Below are positions 36,506 to 46,098 of a stretch of 64,000 bases of DNA, in pieces. The notes beneath the pieces are model-generated. The model was not told where the DNA came from, searched no databases, and worked only from the letters and a program-made list of their open reading frames with translations. The translations under genes were made by a program, and so were the position numbers. The stretch is from Sphingobacteriales bacterium (GTDB lineage: Bacteria > Bacteroidota > Bacteroidia > Sphingobacteriales > Sphingobacteriaceae): contig JACXVB010000002.1 of the NCBI GenBank assembly GCA_014763615.1, forward strand, positions 178,822-242,821, read 5' to 3'. Positions within the stretch are counted from its first letter, which is position 1; every line of letters begins with the position of its first letter.

Positions 36506-36539
36506 CCCAATCTGTTAATTCCAGATTGGGATTTTTTTT
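36506..36539 (+). terminator. Intrinsic terminator after the TolC-adaptor operon
   Basis: A 9-bp stem CCCAATCTG/CAGATTGGG (36506-36514, 36522-36530) with a 7-nt loop is followed by a run of eight T (36532-36539). It lies 26 nt after the adaptor stop. Confidence 0.92.
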
Positions 36540-36598
36540 GATGATAAATTATCCTAAGCTCAATTAAAGCACCTAATTTTATTTCATTTTTTTTGAAT

Positions 36599-37600
36599 AT
36601 GCAGAAACATCAAATTGCAATTATCGGAGGAGGAAGCTGGGCTACTGCCATTGTGAAAATGCTTTGCGATAATTTGGAAGAGAAAGAGATTTGCTGGTGG
36701 ATGCGAGATGAATCCGCCGTAGAACATATTAAAAAATATCATCATAACCCTAATTACTTATCTTCTGTAGAGGTAAAAGTAAAACCTGAAAACGTTTGTA
36801 CAGACATCAGAAAAGTAATTGCAATGGCTGATATGGTTTTATTAAACGTCCCTGCCGCATTTTTAAAAGAGGTTTTAAAAGAAGTCTCGGCAGAAGATTT
36901 GAGAGGTAAGAAAATTATTTCGGCGATAAAAGGAATTGTACCGGATGAAAATCAAATTATCGGAGAGTTTATTCATCAGCATTATCAAGTACCCATTAAG
37001 GATATTATTGTAATTAGCGGGCCTTGCCATGCAGAAGAGGTTGCTTTAGAAAAGCTGAGCTATATTACAGTAGCTTCCATAGATATGGGTTTAGCGGGCG
37101 AGTTTGCCAGAATGATCAATACTCGATATATCAAAACGAATATTTCTGATGATATTTATGGTACCGAATACGCTGCCGTACTTAAAAATATCTATGCTGT
37201 TGCTAGTGGAATTTGTCATGGAGTAGGCTTTGGAGATAATTTTCAAGCAGTTTTAATCTCTAACTCGGTGAGAGAGATGAAAAAATTCGTAGATGCGATT
37301 CATCCCATCAATCGAGACATTAAAGAGTCTGCTTATTTGGGGGATTTATTAGTGACCGCTTATTCTCAATTTAGTAGAAATCGGACTTTCGGTAATATGA
37401 TAGGGAAGGGTTATACCGTGAAATCTGCTCAGCTAGAAATGAATATGATAGCCGAAGGTTATTATGCGGCCAATTCTATCCATCAAATCAATAAAAATTA
37501 TAAAGTAGCGATGCCTATTGCGAGAGCCGTATATGCCATTCTTTATGAAAAGCATTCTCCCCATATCGAAATGAAACTATTAGCTGAGGAGCTTTCTTAA
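36599..37600 (+). CDS. gpsA: NAD(P)H-dependent glycerol-3-phosphate dehydrogenase
   Basis: Makes sn-glycerol 3-phosphate for phospholipid synthesis. The start is the ATG at 36599; a TTG six bases earlier is less likely. The Rossmann motif IAIIGGGSWATAI opens the protein. The conserved ISAIKGIVPDE, VISGPCHAEEV, and the catalytic Lys region EYAAVLKNIYAVASGICHG follow, then GDLLVTAYSQFSRNRTFG. The length of about 333 fits GpsA. Confidence 0.95.
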   Translation: MQKHQIAIIGGGSWATAIVKMLCDNLEEKEICWWMRDESAVEHIKKYHHNPNYLSSVEVKVKPENVCTDIRKVIAMADMVLLNVPAAFLKEVLKEVSAEDLRGKKIISAIKGIVPDENQIIGEFIHQHYQVPIKDIIVISGPCHAEEVALEKLSYITVASIDMGLAGEFARMINTRYIKTNISDDIYGTEYAAVLKNIYAVASGICHGVGFGDNFQAVLISNSVREMKKFVDAIHPINRDIKESAYLGDLLVTAYSQFSRNRTFGNMIGKGYTVKSAQLEMNMIAEGYYAANSIHQINKNYKVAMPIARAVYAILYEKHSPHIEMKLLAEELS

Positions 37601-37706
37601 TTATGCTCTTTTTTGAATTAGAAATAGCAAAATCTCATCATTTATGACTACTGAAAGGTTTTGTTATCACTAGAATCAGTTTAGCATTTTTGGGGAAGTA
37701 TGAAAC

Positions 37707-37740
37707 AAACGCTACAAAATTTAGCGTTTCGATTTTTTCT
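37707..37740 (+). terminator. Probable intrinsic terminator after gpsA
   Basis: An 8-bp stem AAACGCTA/TAGCGTTT (37707-37714, 37722-37729) is followed by CGATTTTTTCTTTT. It lies about 105 nt after gpsA. The rest of the gap 37601-37946 shows no gene; a 67-codon minus-strand frame there has no recognisable features. Confidence 0.65.
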
Positions 37741-37946
37741 TTTATGGAGGGAGAAAACTACCTTTTGAATCCAGAAAAGCAAGGTGTTCATCAGACTTTG
37801 TTTGCAACAGAAATGCTTCAGTGTTTGAACTACTGAGCTATTGTTACCGAAAGGTTTCACTTTTATTTTACAGCATGAGTTCAAAACTAGTGATGTTTCA
37901 GGCTTCTTCTTTCTAGGGAGTCTCTTTTTTATTTAAATCAACAGCT

Positions 37947-38384
37947 TCAGACGCCTATATCTTCATTCCAAAGTTCAGGTTTTTCTTTGATAAATTTCTG
38001 CATCAATTGATAGCAACCTTCATGATTGCTAAGAACAACCTCCACACCACGGGATTTTAACCATTCTTCTTCTCCCATAAAAGTCTTGTTTTCAGCTATC
38101 ACTACTTTTGGAATTCCATAAAGTAACATGGTTCCTGAGCACATTGGGCAAGGAGATAAAGTGGTATATAAAGTACATTTCGCATAAACACTAGCAGGTT
38201 GTCTTCCCGCATTTTCTAAAGCATCCATTTCACCATGTAAAACTACACTACCATTTTGTACTCTTTTATTATGTCCTCTACCAATAATTTTTCCATCATA
38301 AACTAAAACAGAACCAATAGGTATTCCACCTTCCGCATATCCTTTTTTGGCTTCCTCAAAGGCAGCTTCTAAAAATTTGTCCAT
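37947..38384 (-). CDS. Cytosine deaminase of the fungal FCY1 type
   Basis: A 145-residue zinc deaminase that should convert cytosine to uracil (pyrimidine salvage). The zinc motifs are LHGEMDALENAGR and LYTTLSPCPMCSG. The resemblance to yeast FCY1 extends well beyond these: EGGIPIGSVLV, GRGHNKRVQNGS, YGIPKVVIAEN and the C-terminal PELWNEDIG all have direct counterparts in the yeast enzyme as I remember it. This differs from bacterial CodA (an amidohydrolase barrel) and from TadA. Substrate is inferred. Confidence 0.85.
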   Translation of the reverse strand: MDKFLEAAFEEAKKGYAEGGIPIGSVLVYDGKIIGRGHNKRVQNGSVVLHGEMDALENAGRQPASVYAKCTLYTTLSPCPMCSGTMLLYGIPKVVIAENKTFMGEEEWLKSRGVEVVLSNHEGCYQLMQKFIKEKPELWNEDIGV

Positions 38385-38427
38385 CCTTTATAGTTGAATG
38401 TAAGTTTGGCTTTAAATTACAAATAAT

Positions 38428-38457
38428 AAAACCGCTCCCAAATTTGGAAGCGGTTTT
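38428..38457 (-). terminator. Intrinsic terminator of enolase
   Basis: AAAACCGCT pairs with AGCGGTTTT, with further TCC/GGA-type pairs around an AAATTT loop (38428-38457). On the minus strand it follows the enolase stop by about 37 nt and precedes the cytosine deaminase gene. Confidence 0.8.
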
Positions 38458-38494
38458 TATCTTATTTCCCGATTCTTAGCTCTTGAGTCTAAAA

Positions 38495-39823
<1,329 letters not shown>

Positions 39824-39829
39824 TTACAC

Positions 39830-39877
39830 TTAGTGTTAAAATGACACTAAAGTACCTATTTTTGTTGGTTTGGCAAA
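39830..39877 (-). promoter_or_regulatory. Enolase promoter with an overlapping inverted repeat
   Basis: On the minus strand: TTTG (39874-39877), 19-nt spacer, TACTTTAG (39847-39854; 7 of 8 to TAnnTTTG). An inverted repeat TTAGTGT-N7-ACACTAA (39830-39836 and 39844-39850) overlaps the -7 box and the expected transcription start. It could be an operator or a 5' mRNA hairpin. The rest of the gap up to 40112 shows nothing recognisable. Confidence 0.5.
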
Positions 39878-40112
39878 AATATAATTTTTTTGATGGATCT
39901 CTTTTGCTGATGATCACCTAAGTTCAAAATTGAACTTAAATCTACTGTGTTTTTTTTGAGATTTTCCACATGAAGAAATGGCAGATTCTTAAAGTCTTAA
40001 AAATTACTTTGTATTTCTGCACATAGCCGTTCATCCTTTTAACTAATTGCTAATCCATTTAAAACACCTAATTAAATACTATTAACAAGCTTATTGATCA
40101 TTCATTTTGGGT

Positions 40113-40487
40113 TTATTTCTCTGAGGAAACTTTAGGAATAAATTTCATTGAAATTGAGTTCACACAATGACGGATATTTTTCGGTGTAAGACGTTCTCCT
40201 TCAAAAACATGACCTAAATGACCACCGCAATTCGCACAAACAATCTCAATTCTTTGACCGTCAGCATCCACAACTCTCTTTACCGCTCCTAGGATTTCAT
40301 CATCAAAACTTGGCCAACCACAATGCGAATCAAACTTATCATCAGAGCTATACAAAGGTGCATCGCATCTTTTACAAATATAAGTTCCTGCTTCCTTTAG
40401 ATTGGTATAAGCTCCCGTAAAAGGTCGTTCGGTACCTTTATGCAAAATTACATATTCTTCTTCTGGTGTTAAGTCATTTAATTTCAT
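40113..40487 (-). CDS. msrB: Peptide methionine-R-sulfoxide reductase MsrB
   Basis: Repairs oxidised methionine (R form) in proteins; 124 residues, cytoplasmic. Zinc Cys pairs are CKRCDAPLY and [12 protein letters not shown]. The catalytic Cys is in [11 protein letters not shown] near the C-terminus, and [10 protein letters not shown] is the conserved substrate-binding stretch. It follows sucD in the same direction but after a terminator. Confidence 0.95.
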   Translation of the reverse strand: MKLNDLTPEEEYVILHKGTERPFTGAYTNLKEAGTYICKRCDAPLYSSDDKFDSHCGWPSFDDEILGAVKRVVDADGQRIEIVCANCGGHLGHVFEGERLTPKNIRHCVNSISMKFIPKVSSEK

Positions 40488-40530
40488 ATCTAGATAACAA
40501 GATTAATAAAGTAAAGTTTCTTAAAAAACA

Positions 40531-40556
40531 AAAGCCGATTGTTTCCAATCAGCTTT
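40531..40556 (-). terminator. Intrinsic terminator of sucD
   Basis: On the minus strand AAAGCTGATTG pairs with CAATCGGCTTT (one G-T pair) around a GAAA loop, followed by TGTTTTTT. It lies 22 nt after the sucD stop. Confidence 0.85.
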
Positions 40557-40578
40557 CATCATTTAATCAAATTAGAAT

Positions 40579-41451
40579 TTATTTTGCCATTAATTTCGCC
40601 ATTGCGGCACCAATTTCAGCAGGAGATTCTACTACGGTAATTCCGCATTCTCTCATGATTTTCATTTTTGCTGCTGCAGTATCATCAGCACCGCCAACAA
40701 TCGCACCAGCATGACCCATTCTACGTCCCGGAGGCGCTGTTTGTCCAGCGATAAAACCAACAACTGGTTTTGTTCCGTTAGCTTTAATCCAACGAGCCGC
40801 TTCTGCTTCCATGCTGCCACCAATTTCACCAATCATAATGATGCCGTGAGTTTCAGGGTCGTTCATCAATAATTCTACTGCATCTTTGGTTGGTGTTCCA
40901 ATAATTGGGTCTCCACCAATACCAATTGCGGTAGTAATTCCTAAACCTGCTTTTACTACCTGATCTACTGCCTCGTAAGTTAAAGTTCCTGATTTAGAAA
41001 CCACACCTATATTTCCTTTTTTAAAGATAAAGCCCGGCATAATTCCTATTTTAGCTTCATCAGCAGTGATAATTCCCGGACAATTTGGACCAATTAAACG
41101 GCAATCTCTATCACTAATATATTCTTTCACCTGAATCATATCCTTAGTTGGGATACCTTCGGTTATACAAACAATCACTTTAATTCCTGCTTCGGCAGCT
41201 TCCATAATGGCATCGGCAGCAAATGCAGGTGGAACAAAAATAATAGAAACATCAGCTCCAGTTTGATCTACAGCATCTTTCACGGTATTAAACACCGGAC
41301 GATCAAGATGCGTTTGGCCTCCTTTACCCGGAGTAACACCACCAACTACCTGGGTTCCGTACTCGATCATTTGGGTAGCGTGGTAGGTACCCTCATTACC
41401 GGTGAAACCTTGAACAATTACTTTCGAATCTTTATTTACAAGTACACTCAT
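40579..41451 (-). CDS. sucD: Succinyl-CoA ligase subunit alpha SucD
   Basis: TCA-cycle enzyme coupling succinyl-CoA hydrolysis to nucleoside triphosphate formation; 290 residues. CoA-binding domain: [18 protein letters not shown]. The phosphorylated His is in [13 protein letters not shown] near residue 245. [10 protein letters not shown] and [10 protein letters not shown] are also conserved. sucC is not adjacent, so the two subunits are encoded apart, as is common in Bacteroidota. Confidence 0.97.
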   Translation of the reverse strand: MSVLVNKDSKVIVQGFTGNEGTYHATQMIEYGTQVVGGVTPGKGGQTHLDRPVFNTVKDAVDQTGADVSIIFVPPAFAADAIMEAAEAGIKVIVCITEGIPTKDMIQVKEYISDRDCRLIGPNCPGIITADEAKIGIMPGFIFKKGNIGVVSKSGTLTYEAVDQVVKAGLGITTAIGIGGDPIIGTPTKDAVELLMNDPETHGIIMIGEIGGSMEAEAARWIKANGTKPVVGFIAGQTAPPGRRMGHAGAIVGGADDTAAAKMKIMRECGITVVESPAEIGAAMAKLMAK

Positions 41452-41471
41452 GAACTATTTTTTAGGTATCG

Positions 41472-41502
41472 CAAAGCTAACAGAATCGATAAGAATCTCA
41501 AA
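41472..41502 (-). promoter_or_regulatory. Consensus Bacteroidota promoter for sucD
   Basis: On the minus strand: TTTG (41499-41502), 19-nt spacer, TAGCTTTG (41472-41479). This is an exact consensus match. The transcript should start near 41465, giving a 5' leader of about 15 nt before the ATG at 41451. Confidence 0.8.
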
Positions 41503-41525
41503 GCTTAAAAATGAAAAATATGTAC

Positions 41526-42788
41526 TTAATTCACTTTATCATCATATTGAGGACTGATAGCTTGGAGGTAAGATTGTTCATCAAATTCTTCCTCACTTTT
41601 AGCAATCACTACCGTGGCAATTCCGTTTCCTATCATATTGGTAATGGCTCTAGCTTCAGACATGAATCTATCCACTCCAAGTAAAATGGCCATTCCCTCC
41701 ACCGGAATTATTTTTAACGCAGTAAGTGTTGATGCTAAAACAATAAAACCCCCTCCTGTTACTGCTGCAGCCCCTTTTGAGGTCAACATTAATACTCCGA
41801 TGATGGTCATTTGAGTTCCTAGAGACATTTCGATATTGAAAACCTGAGCTAAAAATATCACCGCCATAGAAAGATAAATAGAAGTACCATCTAAATTAAA
41901 GGAATAACCCATCGGGATTACCAAACCTACAACAGATTTGGAACAGCCAAAACTCTCCATCTTTTGCATCATGCTTGGCAAAACAGATTCTGAAGAAGAA
42001 GTACCCAGAACAATTAAAATTTCCTGCCGGATGTATTTTAAATATTTCCATAAGCTAAATTGATATAATCTACAGATTAAATTCAACACCACAAAAATGA
42101 ATAAAGCCATCGTAAGATAAACTGCCAGCATTAATTTCCCCATGGGTAATAATGCCTCTAAACCATAAGTGCCTACTGTAAATGCAATTCCGCCGAAAGC
42201 ACCTAAAGGTGCTAACTTCATTACAAACTTCATCATGTTGAATAACACTTTATTGATTTTATCAAATGTGCTAATTAATGATGCTCCTGCACCACCCATT
42301 TTGGTTAATCCAAATCCGAATAAAATAGCGAAGAATAAAATTTGAAGAATATCACCTTTTGCAAAAGCTTCAATAATATTATGAGGAACAATATGAGTGA
42401 TAAAAGTTCCCCACTCGATTTGAGATGCCCCAGATTCGTATTCCTGAATTTTAGAAGTATCGCTTACCGTCATATTTACACCCGAACCTGGTTTCATCAC
42501 ATTTGCTACCACCAAACCAATAATGATGGCAAAAGTGGTAACCACCTCGAAATATAAAAGTGCTTTTCCGCCAACTCTACCTACTTTTTTCATATCGTCC
42601 ATATTGGCGATTCCTAAAACTATGGTGAAGAATATGATAGGCGCTATCAACATGCTAATCATATTGATAAAGGTTTGACTGATGAGTTTTGCTGATGAAG
42701 CCAATCCTGGAAAGAAAATTCCATATAAAATGCCTAAAATAATGGCAATAAGAACCTGAAAACTCAGGTGATTAATGATTTTCTTCAT
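41526..42788 (-). CDS. Dicarboxylate/amino acid:cation symporter (DAACS family)
   Basis: Inner membrane transporter of the GltP/DctA type, 420 residues with about eight transmembrane helices and two re-entrant loops. The family serine-rich motif is LGTSSSESVLPSMMQKM; the substrate and sodium sites are around GYSFNLDGTSIYLS and VDRFMSEARAITNMIGNG. The substrate is probably glutamate, aspartate or a C4-dicarboxylate; the sequence does not settle which. It follows the ABC exporter gene by 45 nt on the same strand. Confidence 0.94.
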   Translation of the reverse strand: MKKIINHLSFQVLIAIILGILYGIFFPGLASSAKLISQTFINMISMLIAPIIFFTIVLGIANMDDMKKVGRVGGKALLYFEVVTTFAIIIGLVVANVMKPGSGVNMTVSDTSKIQEYESGASQIEWGTFITHIVPHNIIEAFAKGDILQILFFAILFGFGLTKMGGAGASLISTFDKINKVLFNMMKFVMKLAPLGAFGGIAFTVGTYGLEALLPMGKLMLAVYLTMALFIFVVLNLICRLYQFSLWKYLKYIRQEILIVLGTSSSESVLPSMMQKMESFGCSKSVVGLVIPMGYSFNLDGTSIYLSMAVIFLAQVFNIEMSLGTQMTIIGVLMLTSKGAAAVTGGGFIVLASTLTALKIIPVEGMAILLGVDRFMSEARAITNMIGNGIATVVIAKSEEEFDEQSYLQAISPQYDDKVN

Positions 42789-42833
42789 TGAAGAATCCGA
42801 GATTAAAACTACTATGCAAGATATAAATTTCGC

Positions 42834-44630
42834 TTAATCCGCTAATTTATTTATTCCTAAAGAACTAAATTGTAAATCATACAACCTTTTATAATAACCA
42901 TTGAGCTTGAGTAACTCTTGATGCGTACCCATTTCCATCATTTCTCCATGATCTAATACAATAATTTTATCTGCTTTTTGAATGGTTGATAATCGATGTG
43001 CAATAACGATGGAGGTTCTGCCAGTCATTAATTTATCAATAGCTTTTTGAATAAGTTCTTCCGTTTCGGTATCAACAGATGAGGTTGCTTCATCTAAAAC
43101 CAAAATTTTAGGTTGATGTACTAAGGCTCTAATGAAAGAAATCAATTGTGCCTGTCCGGCAGATAAAGTAGCTCCTCTTTCCTGCACATTGTATTGATAA
43201 TTATTTGGCAATCGCATGATGAAATCATGAGCACCCACATCTTTAGCCGCCTCTATAATTTCCTCTAGAGTAATATCATCAGATTTTAAACTGATGTTAT
43301 TTTGGATAGTATCAGAAAATAAAAAAACATCCTGCAACACGGTTGCAATTTGAGAACGCAAAAAACTCAAATCAAAATCTTTGATATTTACCCCATCAAT
43401 TTTCACCTCTCCTTTACTGATTTCGTAAAAGCGATTTAAGATATTAATTGTAGAGGATTTACCTGCTCCGGTTGCTCCTACCAAAGCCAAAGTTTCTCCC
43501 TCTTTCACTTTAAAAGAGATGTCTTTTAAAATCCATTCATTATCATTAGGCATTTCTCGGCTTTGCTGGTAAGAAAACCATACCTTAGAGAATTCTATCT
43601 CGCCTTTTATTTTAGGCAAAGTCAGTTTACCTTGGTCGGGTGTTTGCTCTTGGGTATCTAGAACTGTAAAAATCCGATCTGCTCCTACCATCCCCATTTG
43701 AAGGGTATTAAATTTATCAGCCAATTGACGAATAGGAACAAAAAGTAAGTTGATATACATAATGAAAGCCACCACCACACCGGGTGAAACCTGATTATTT
43801 AGGATGCTTTTAGAGCCATACCAAACCAATAAGCCAATGGAGAGTGCCGAAATAATCTCGACTACAGGAAAAAATATAGAATAATACCAATTGGATCGAA
43901 TATGGGCATCCCGATGCTTTGCATTGATTTCTTTAAATTTTTTAAACTCCTGATCTTCTCGAGCAAAATATTGGATGACACTGACGCCACTAATATGCTC
44001 CTGTAAAAAAGTATTTAATAAAGAAATTTGCGTTCTTACTTGCTGAAAAGCCACCTTAATAGCTTCCTTAAAAACATAAGTAGCCACCATTAAAAATGGC
44101 ATCGGAATTAAAACAATTAAAGTTAAGCGCCAATCTTGATAAATCATTACGCCTATTATGGTAATCACCGTTAAACTATCTCCAATAATAGAAATCAAAC
44201 CTTGACTAAAAATATCAGCGATGGTTTCCAAATCCGAAACTGTACGGGTAATCAATTGTCCGATAGGGGTTCTGTCGAAATATTTTAACCGCTGTTTGGT
44301 GATGTGGTTAAAAATATCTGTTCTTAAATCTTTAATGACCGATTGCCCCAAAGTATTGGTGATAAAAGTCTGGAAGTATTGAATCATGGTTTGCAGCAGT
44401 AACAAAACAATCATCAAAATTGTCATTTCTAATAAGCCGCTAGTATCATTAAAAAAGATATAATTATCTAAAGTTCTTTGAATAAGCACCGGACGGACAG
44501 GTGCCAAAGCAGCGATAGAAAGCGTTAAAACTACCGACCAAAAGAATTTTCCTTTATACGGTCGGGCATATTTAAACACCCTTTTCAATAGTTTCCAATC
44601 GTAAGTTTTACCGGTAATTTCGCTTGCCAT
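42834..44630 (-). CDS. ABC exporter with fused permease and ATPase domains (MsbA-like)
   Basis: A 598-residue half-transporter. The N-terminal membrane domain has six helices with the conserved coupling segment YFDRTPIGQLITRTVSD. The ATPase domain shows Walker A LVGATGAGKSSTIN, signature LSAGQAQLISFIRAL (Ala in place of the usual first Gly), Walker B ILVLDEATSSVD and the His switch in IVIAHRLST. Substrates may be lipids or drugs; unknown here. It starts 4 nt after truA, so the two are likely cotranscribed. Confidence 0.93.
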   Translation of the reverse strand: MASEITGKTYDWKLLKRVFKYARPYKGKFFWSVVLTLSIAALAPVRPVLIQRTLDNYIFFNDTSGLLEMTILMIVLLLLQTMIQYFQTFITNTLGQSVIKDLRTDIFNHITKQRLKYFDRTPIGQLITRTVSDLETIADIFSQGLISIIGDSLTVITIIGVMIYQDWRLTLIVLIPMPFLMVATYVFKEAIKVAFQQVRTQISLLNTFLQEHISGVSVIQYFAREDQEFKKFKEINAKHRDAHIRSNWYYSIFFPVVEIISALSIGLLVWYGSKSILNNQVSPGVVVAFIMYINLLFVPIRQLADKFNTLQMGMVGADRIFTVLDTQEQTPDQGKLTLPKIKGEIEFSKVWFSYQQSREMPNDNEWILKDISFKVKEGETLALVGATGAGKSSTINILNRFYEISKGEVKIDGVNIKDFDLSFLRSQIATVLQDVFLFSDTIQNNISLKSDDITLEEIIEAAKDVGAHDFIMRLPNNYQYNVQERGATLSAGQAQLISFIRALVHQPKILVLDEATSSVDTETEELIQKAIDKLMTGRTSIVIAHRLSTIQKADKIIVLDHGEMMEMGTHQELLKLNGYYKRLYDLQFSSLGINKLAD

Positions 44631-44633
44631 TAA

Positions 44634-45389
44634 TTAATTTTTGATATAAGGATAATGTACTGCTGTTAAAAATAATCCACATGCAGGCACAGAAACACCT
44701 GCTTCTGACCGATTTTGACTTTGAATAATTTGATGCATAGCTTCGGGTTTTAATTTACCGTTACCTACCTCCACCAGAGTTCCAACAATGGCTCTAACCA
44801 TATTTCTTAAGAATCTGTTTGCAGATATGTGATAAATGATTTCATCTTCTTTTACTTCCCATTCTGATCGACTTACCTCGCAAAGATTTGTAAAATTATC
44901 TGCATTAGCCTTACAAAAAGCACCAAAATCTTGATATTCTAAAATAATTTTAGCGGCTTTATTCATGACCGAGATATCCAATTCGTTTCGCAGCAACCAA
45001 CTTGAATCCGTTTTAAAAGGATTTTTTTTAAAATGGATATGGTACTCGTAAGAGCGTAAAGTTGCGTCAAAACGGGCGTGAGCATCTTTTGAAACCTTCA
45101 AAATATTTTTAACGGCAATATCTTGTGGTAAAATGGCATTTAAAGAGCGAATCATTTTTTCACGATCTGTAATCTCCTCATCCAAATCCAGATGCAAATA
45201 AAACTGACTCGCATGCACACCTGTATCTGTTCTGCCGCAACCTAAAGTTTCTATATCTTTTTTTAAAATGACTTTTAAAGCTTTATTAAACACCTCCTGA
45301 ACGCTAATAGCATTGGGTTGAATTTGCCAACCATGATATGCACTACCTTTATAACTAATCTCTATGAAATATCTGAGGGCTAAATTCAC
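44634..45389 (-). CDS. truA: tRNA pseudouridine(38-40) synthase TruA
   Basis: Modifies uridines 38-40 in tRNA anticodon arms; 251 residues. The catalytic Asp is in GCGRTDTGVHASQF near residue 53. YFIEISYKGSAYHGWQ and FLRNMVRAIVGTLVEVG are family hallmarks. The start used is a GTG at 45389. A -7 element TAAATTTG (minus strand, 45394-45401) lies only four bases before it, so the transcript may be leaderless. Confidence 0.94.
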   Translation of the reverse strand: MNLALRYFIEISYKGSAYHGWQIQPNAISVQEVFNKALKVILKKDIETLGCGRTDTGVHASQFYLHLDLDEEITDREKMIRSLNAILPQDIAVKNILKVSKDAHARFDATLRSYEYHIHFKKNPFKTDSSWLLRNELDISVMNKAAKIILEYQDFGAFCKANADNFTNLCEVSRSEWEVKEDEIIYHISANRFLRNMVRAIVGTLVEVGNGKLKPEAMHQIIQSQNRSEAGVSVPACGLFLTAVHYPYIKN

Positions 45390-45416
45390 TCGGCAAATTT
45401 ACAGCTTAAAAAATGG

Positions 45417-45465
45417 AAAGTTAAAAGTTAAAATTGAACTTTAAACTTCTAAATTTGAATCTTAA
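45417..45465. repeat. Heptad repeat array between truA and the DUF4293 gene
   Basis: Seven 7-nt units in register: AAAGTTA, AAAGTTA, AAATTGA, ACTTTAA, ACTTCTA, AATTTGA, ATCTTAA. The first arm (AAAGTTAAAAGTT) is nearly complementary to AACTTTAAACTT in the second. It lies between divergent genes, so it occupies their shared upstream region. Confidence 0.55.
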
Positions 45466-45475
45466 TCCAAAAAAA

Positions 45476-45943
45476 ATGATACAAAGAATTCAAAGTGTAT
45501 ATCTATTTCTGGCTTCATTAGCCATATATTTATTATTTCTTTTCCCGATAGCCAATTTGTCTACCGCTACTGGAGCCAAAAAAAAAAAAATAATGATTAC
45601 AGGAGTGTATGAAACCATTAACGGACAAGTTGCACAAACAGAATCTTTCACTTTATTAATGATAGCAACCGTAATGATTGGTATAGTTCCTATTGTCTTA
45701 ATTTTCTTATACAAAAACAGAAAAAGGCAATTAACTTTAGTTTACACTGCTGTTATCGTTTTTATTGCTTACAGTTTTTGGATTTCACAAACCGTAAAAA
45801 GTGCCAGCGGTACCATTCTACAGATTTCTGATTATGGAATTGGAGCCGGTTTAACCTCAGTTGCAGTTTTATTCTTGATTTTAGCCGGAAGAGGCATCCA
45901 AAGAGATGAAAAATTGGTAAAAAGTGCTGATAGATTGAGATAA
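45476..45943 (+). CDS. DUF4293 membrane protein
   Basis: A Bacteroidota-specific protein of 155 residues from the ATG at 45476 (MIQRIQSVYLFLASLAIYLL). Four transmembrane helices are visible: residues about 5-27, 60-80, 87-106 and 115-135. MIQRIQSVYL at the start is a strong family mark. An A-run of ten or more bases near 45582-45591 encodes KKKK and could be prone to slippage. Function unknown. Confidence 0.9.
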   Translation: MIQRIQSVYLFLASLAIYLLFLFPIANLSTATGAKKKKIMITGVYETINGQVAQTESFTLLMIATVMIGIVPIVLIFLYKNRKRQLTLVYTAVIVFIAYSFWISQTVKSASGTILQISDYGIGAGLTSVAVLFLILAGRGIQRDEKLVKSADRLR

Positions 45944-46098
45944 AATTGAAAAATAGAGGACTAAATAGCTTTTTTCACTAATAGCGTAAAGAATAAATCT
46001 TTAATTTCGATAAATTAACATAAAGTTAATATATATCCCTCTCTTTATTAGTATTTTGTTTTTATTTTAGTATTAAACATTCATCTAAAATTTAACAC

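Noticed and set aside
37790..37870. On the minus strand, TAGCTCAGTAGTT resembles the D-arm of a tRNA
   Set aside because: No complementary GAGC closes the D-stem, and no acceptor stem or T-arm (GGTTCGAAT-like) is present at the right distance.
38460..38490. A possible sixth heptad array (GATTCTT, AGCTCTT, GAGTCTA) after enolase
   Set aside because: Only three loosely similar units; too weak to separate from chance.
41526..45389. truA, ABC exporter and symporter as a functional system
   Set aside because: The genes are close and co-directional, but the families have no known functional link; this is probably only shared transcription.
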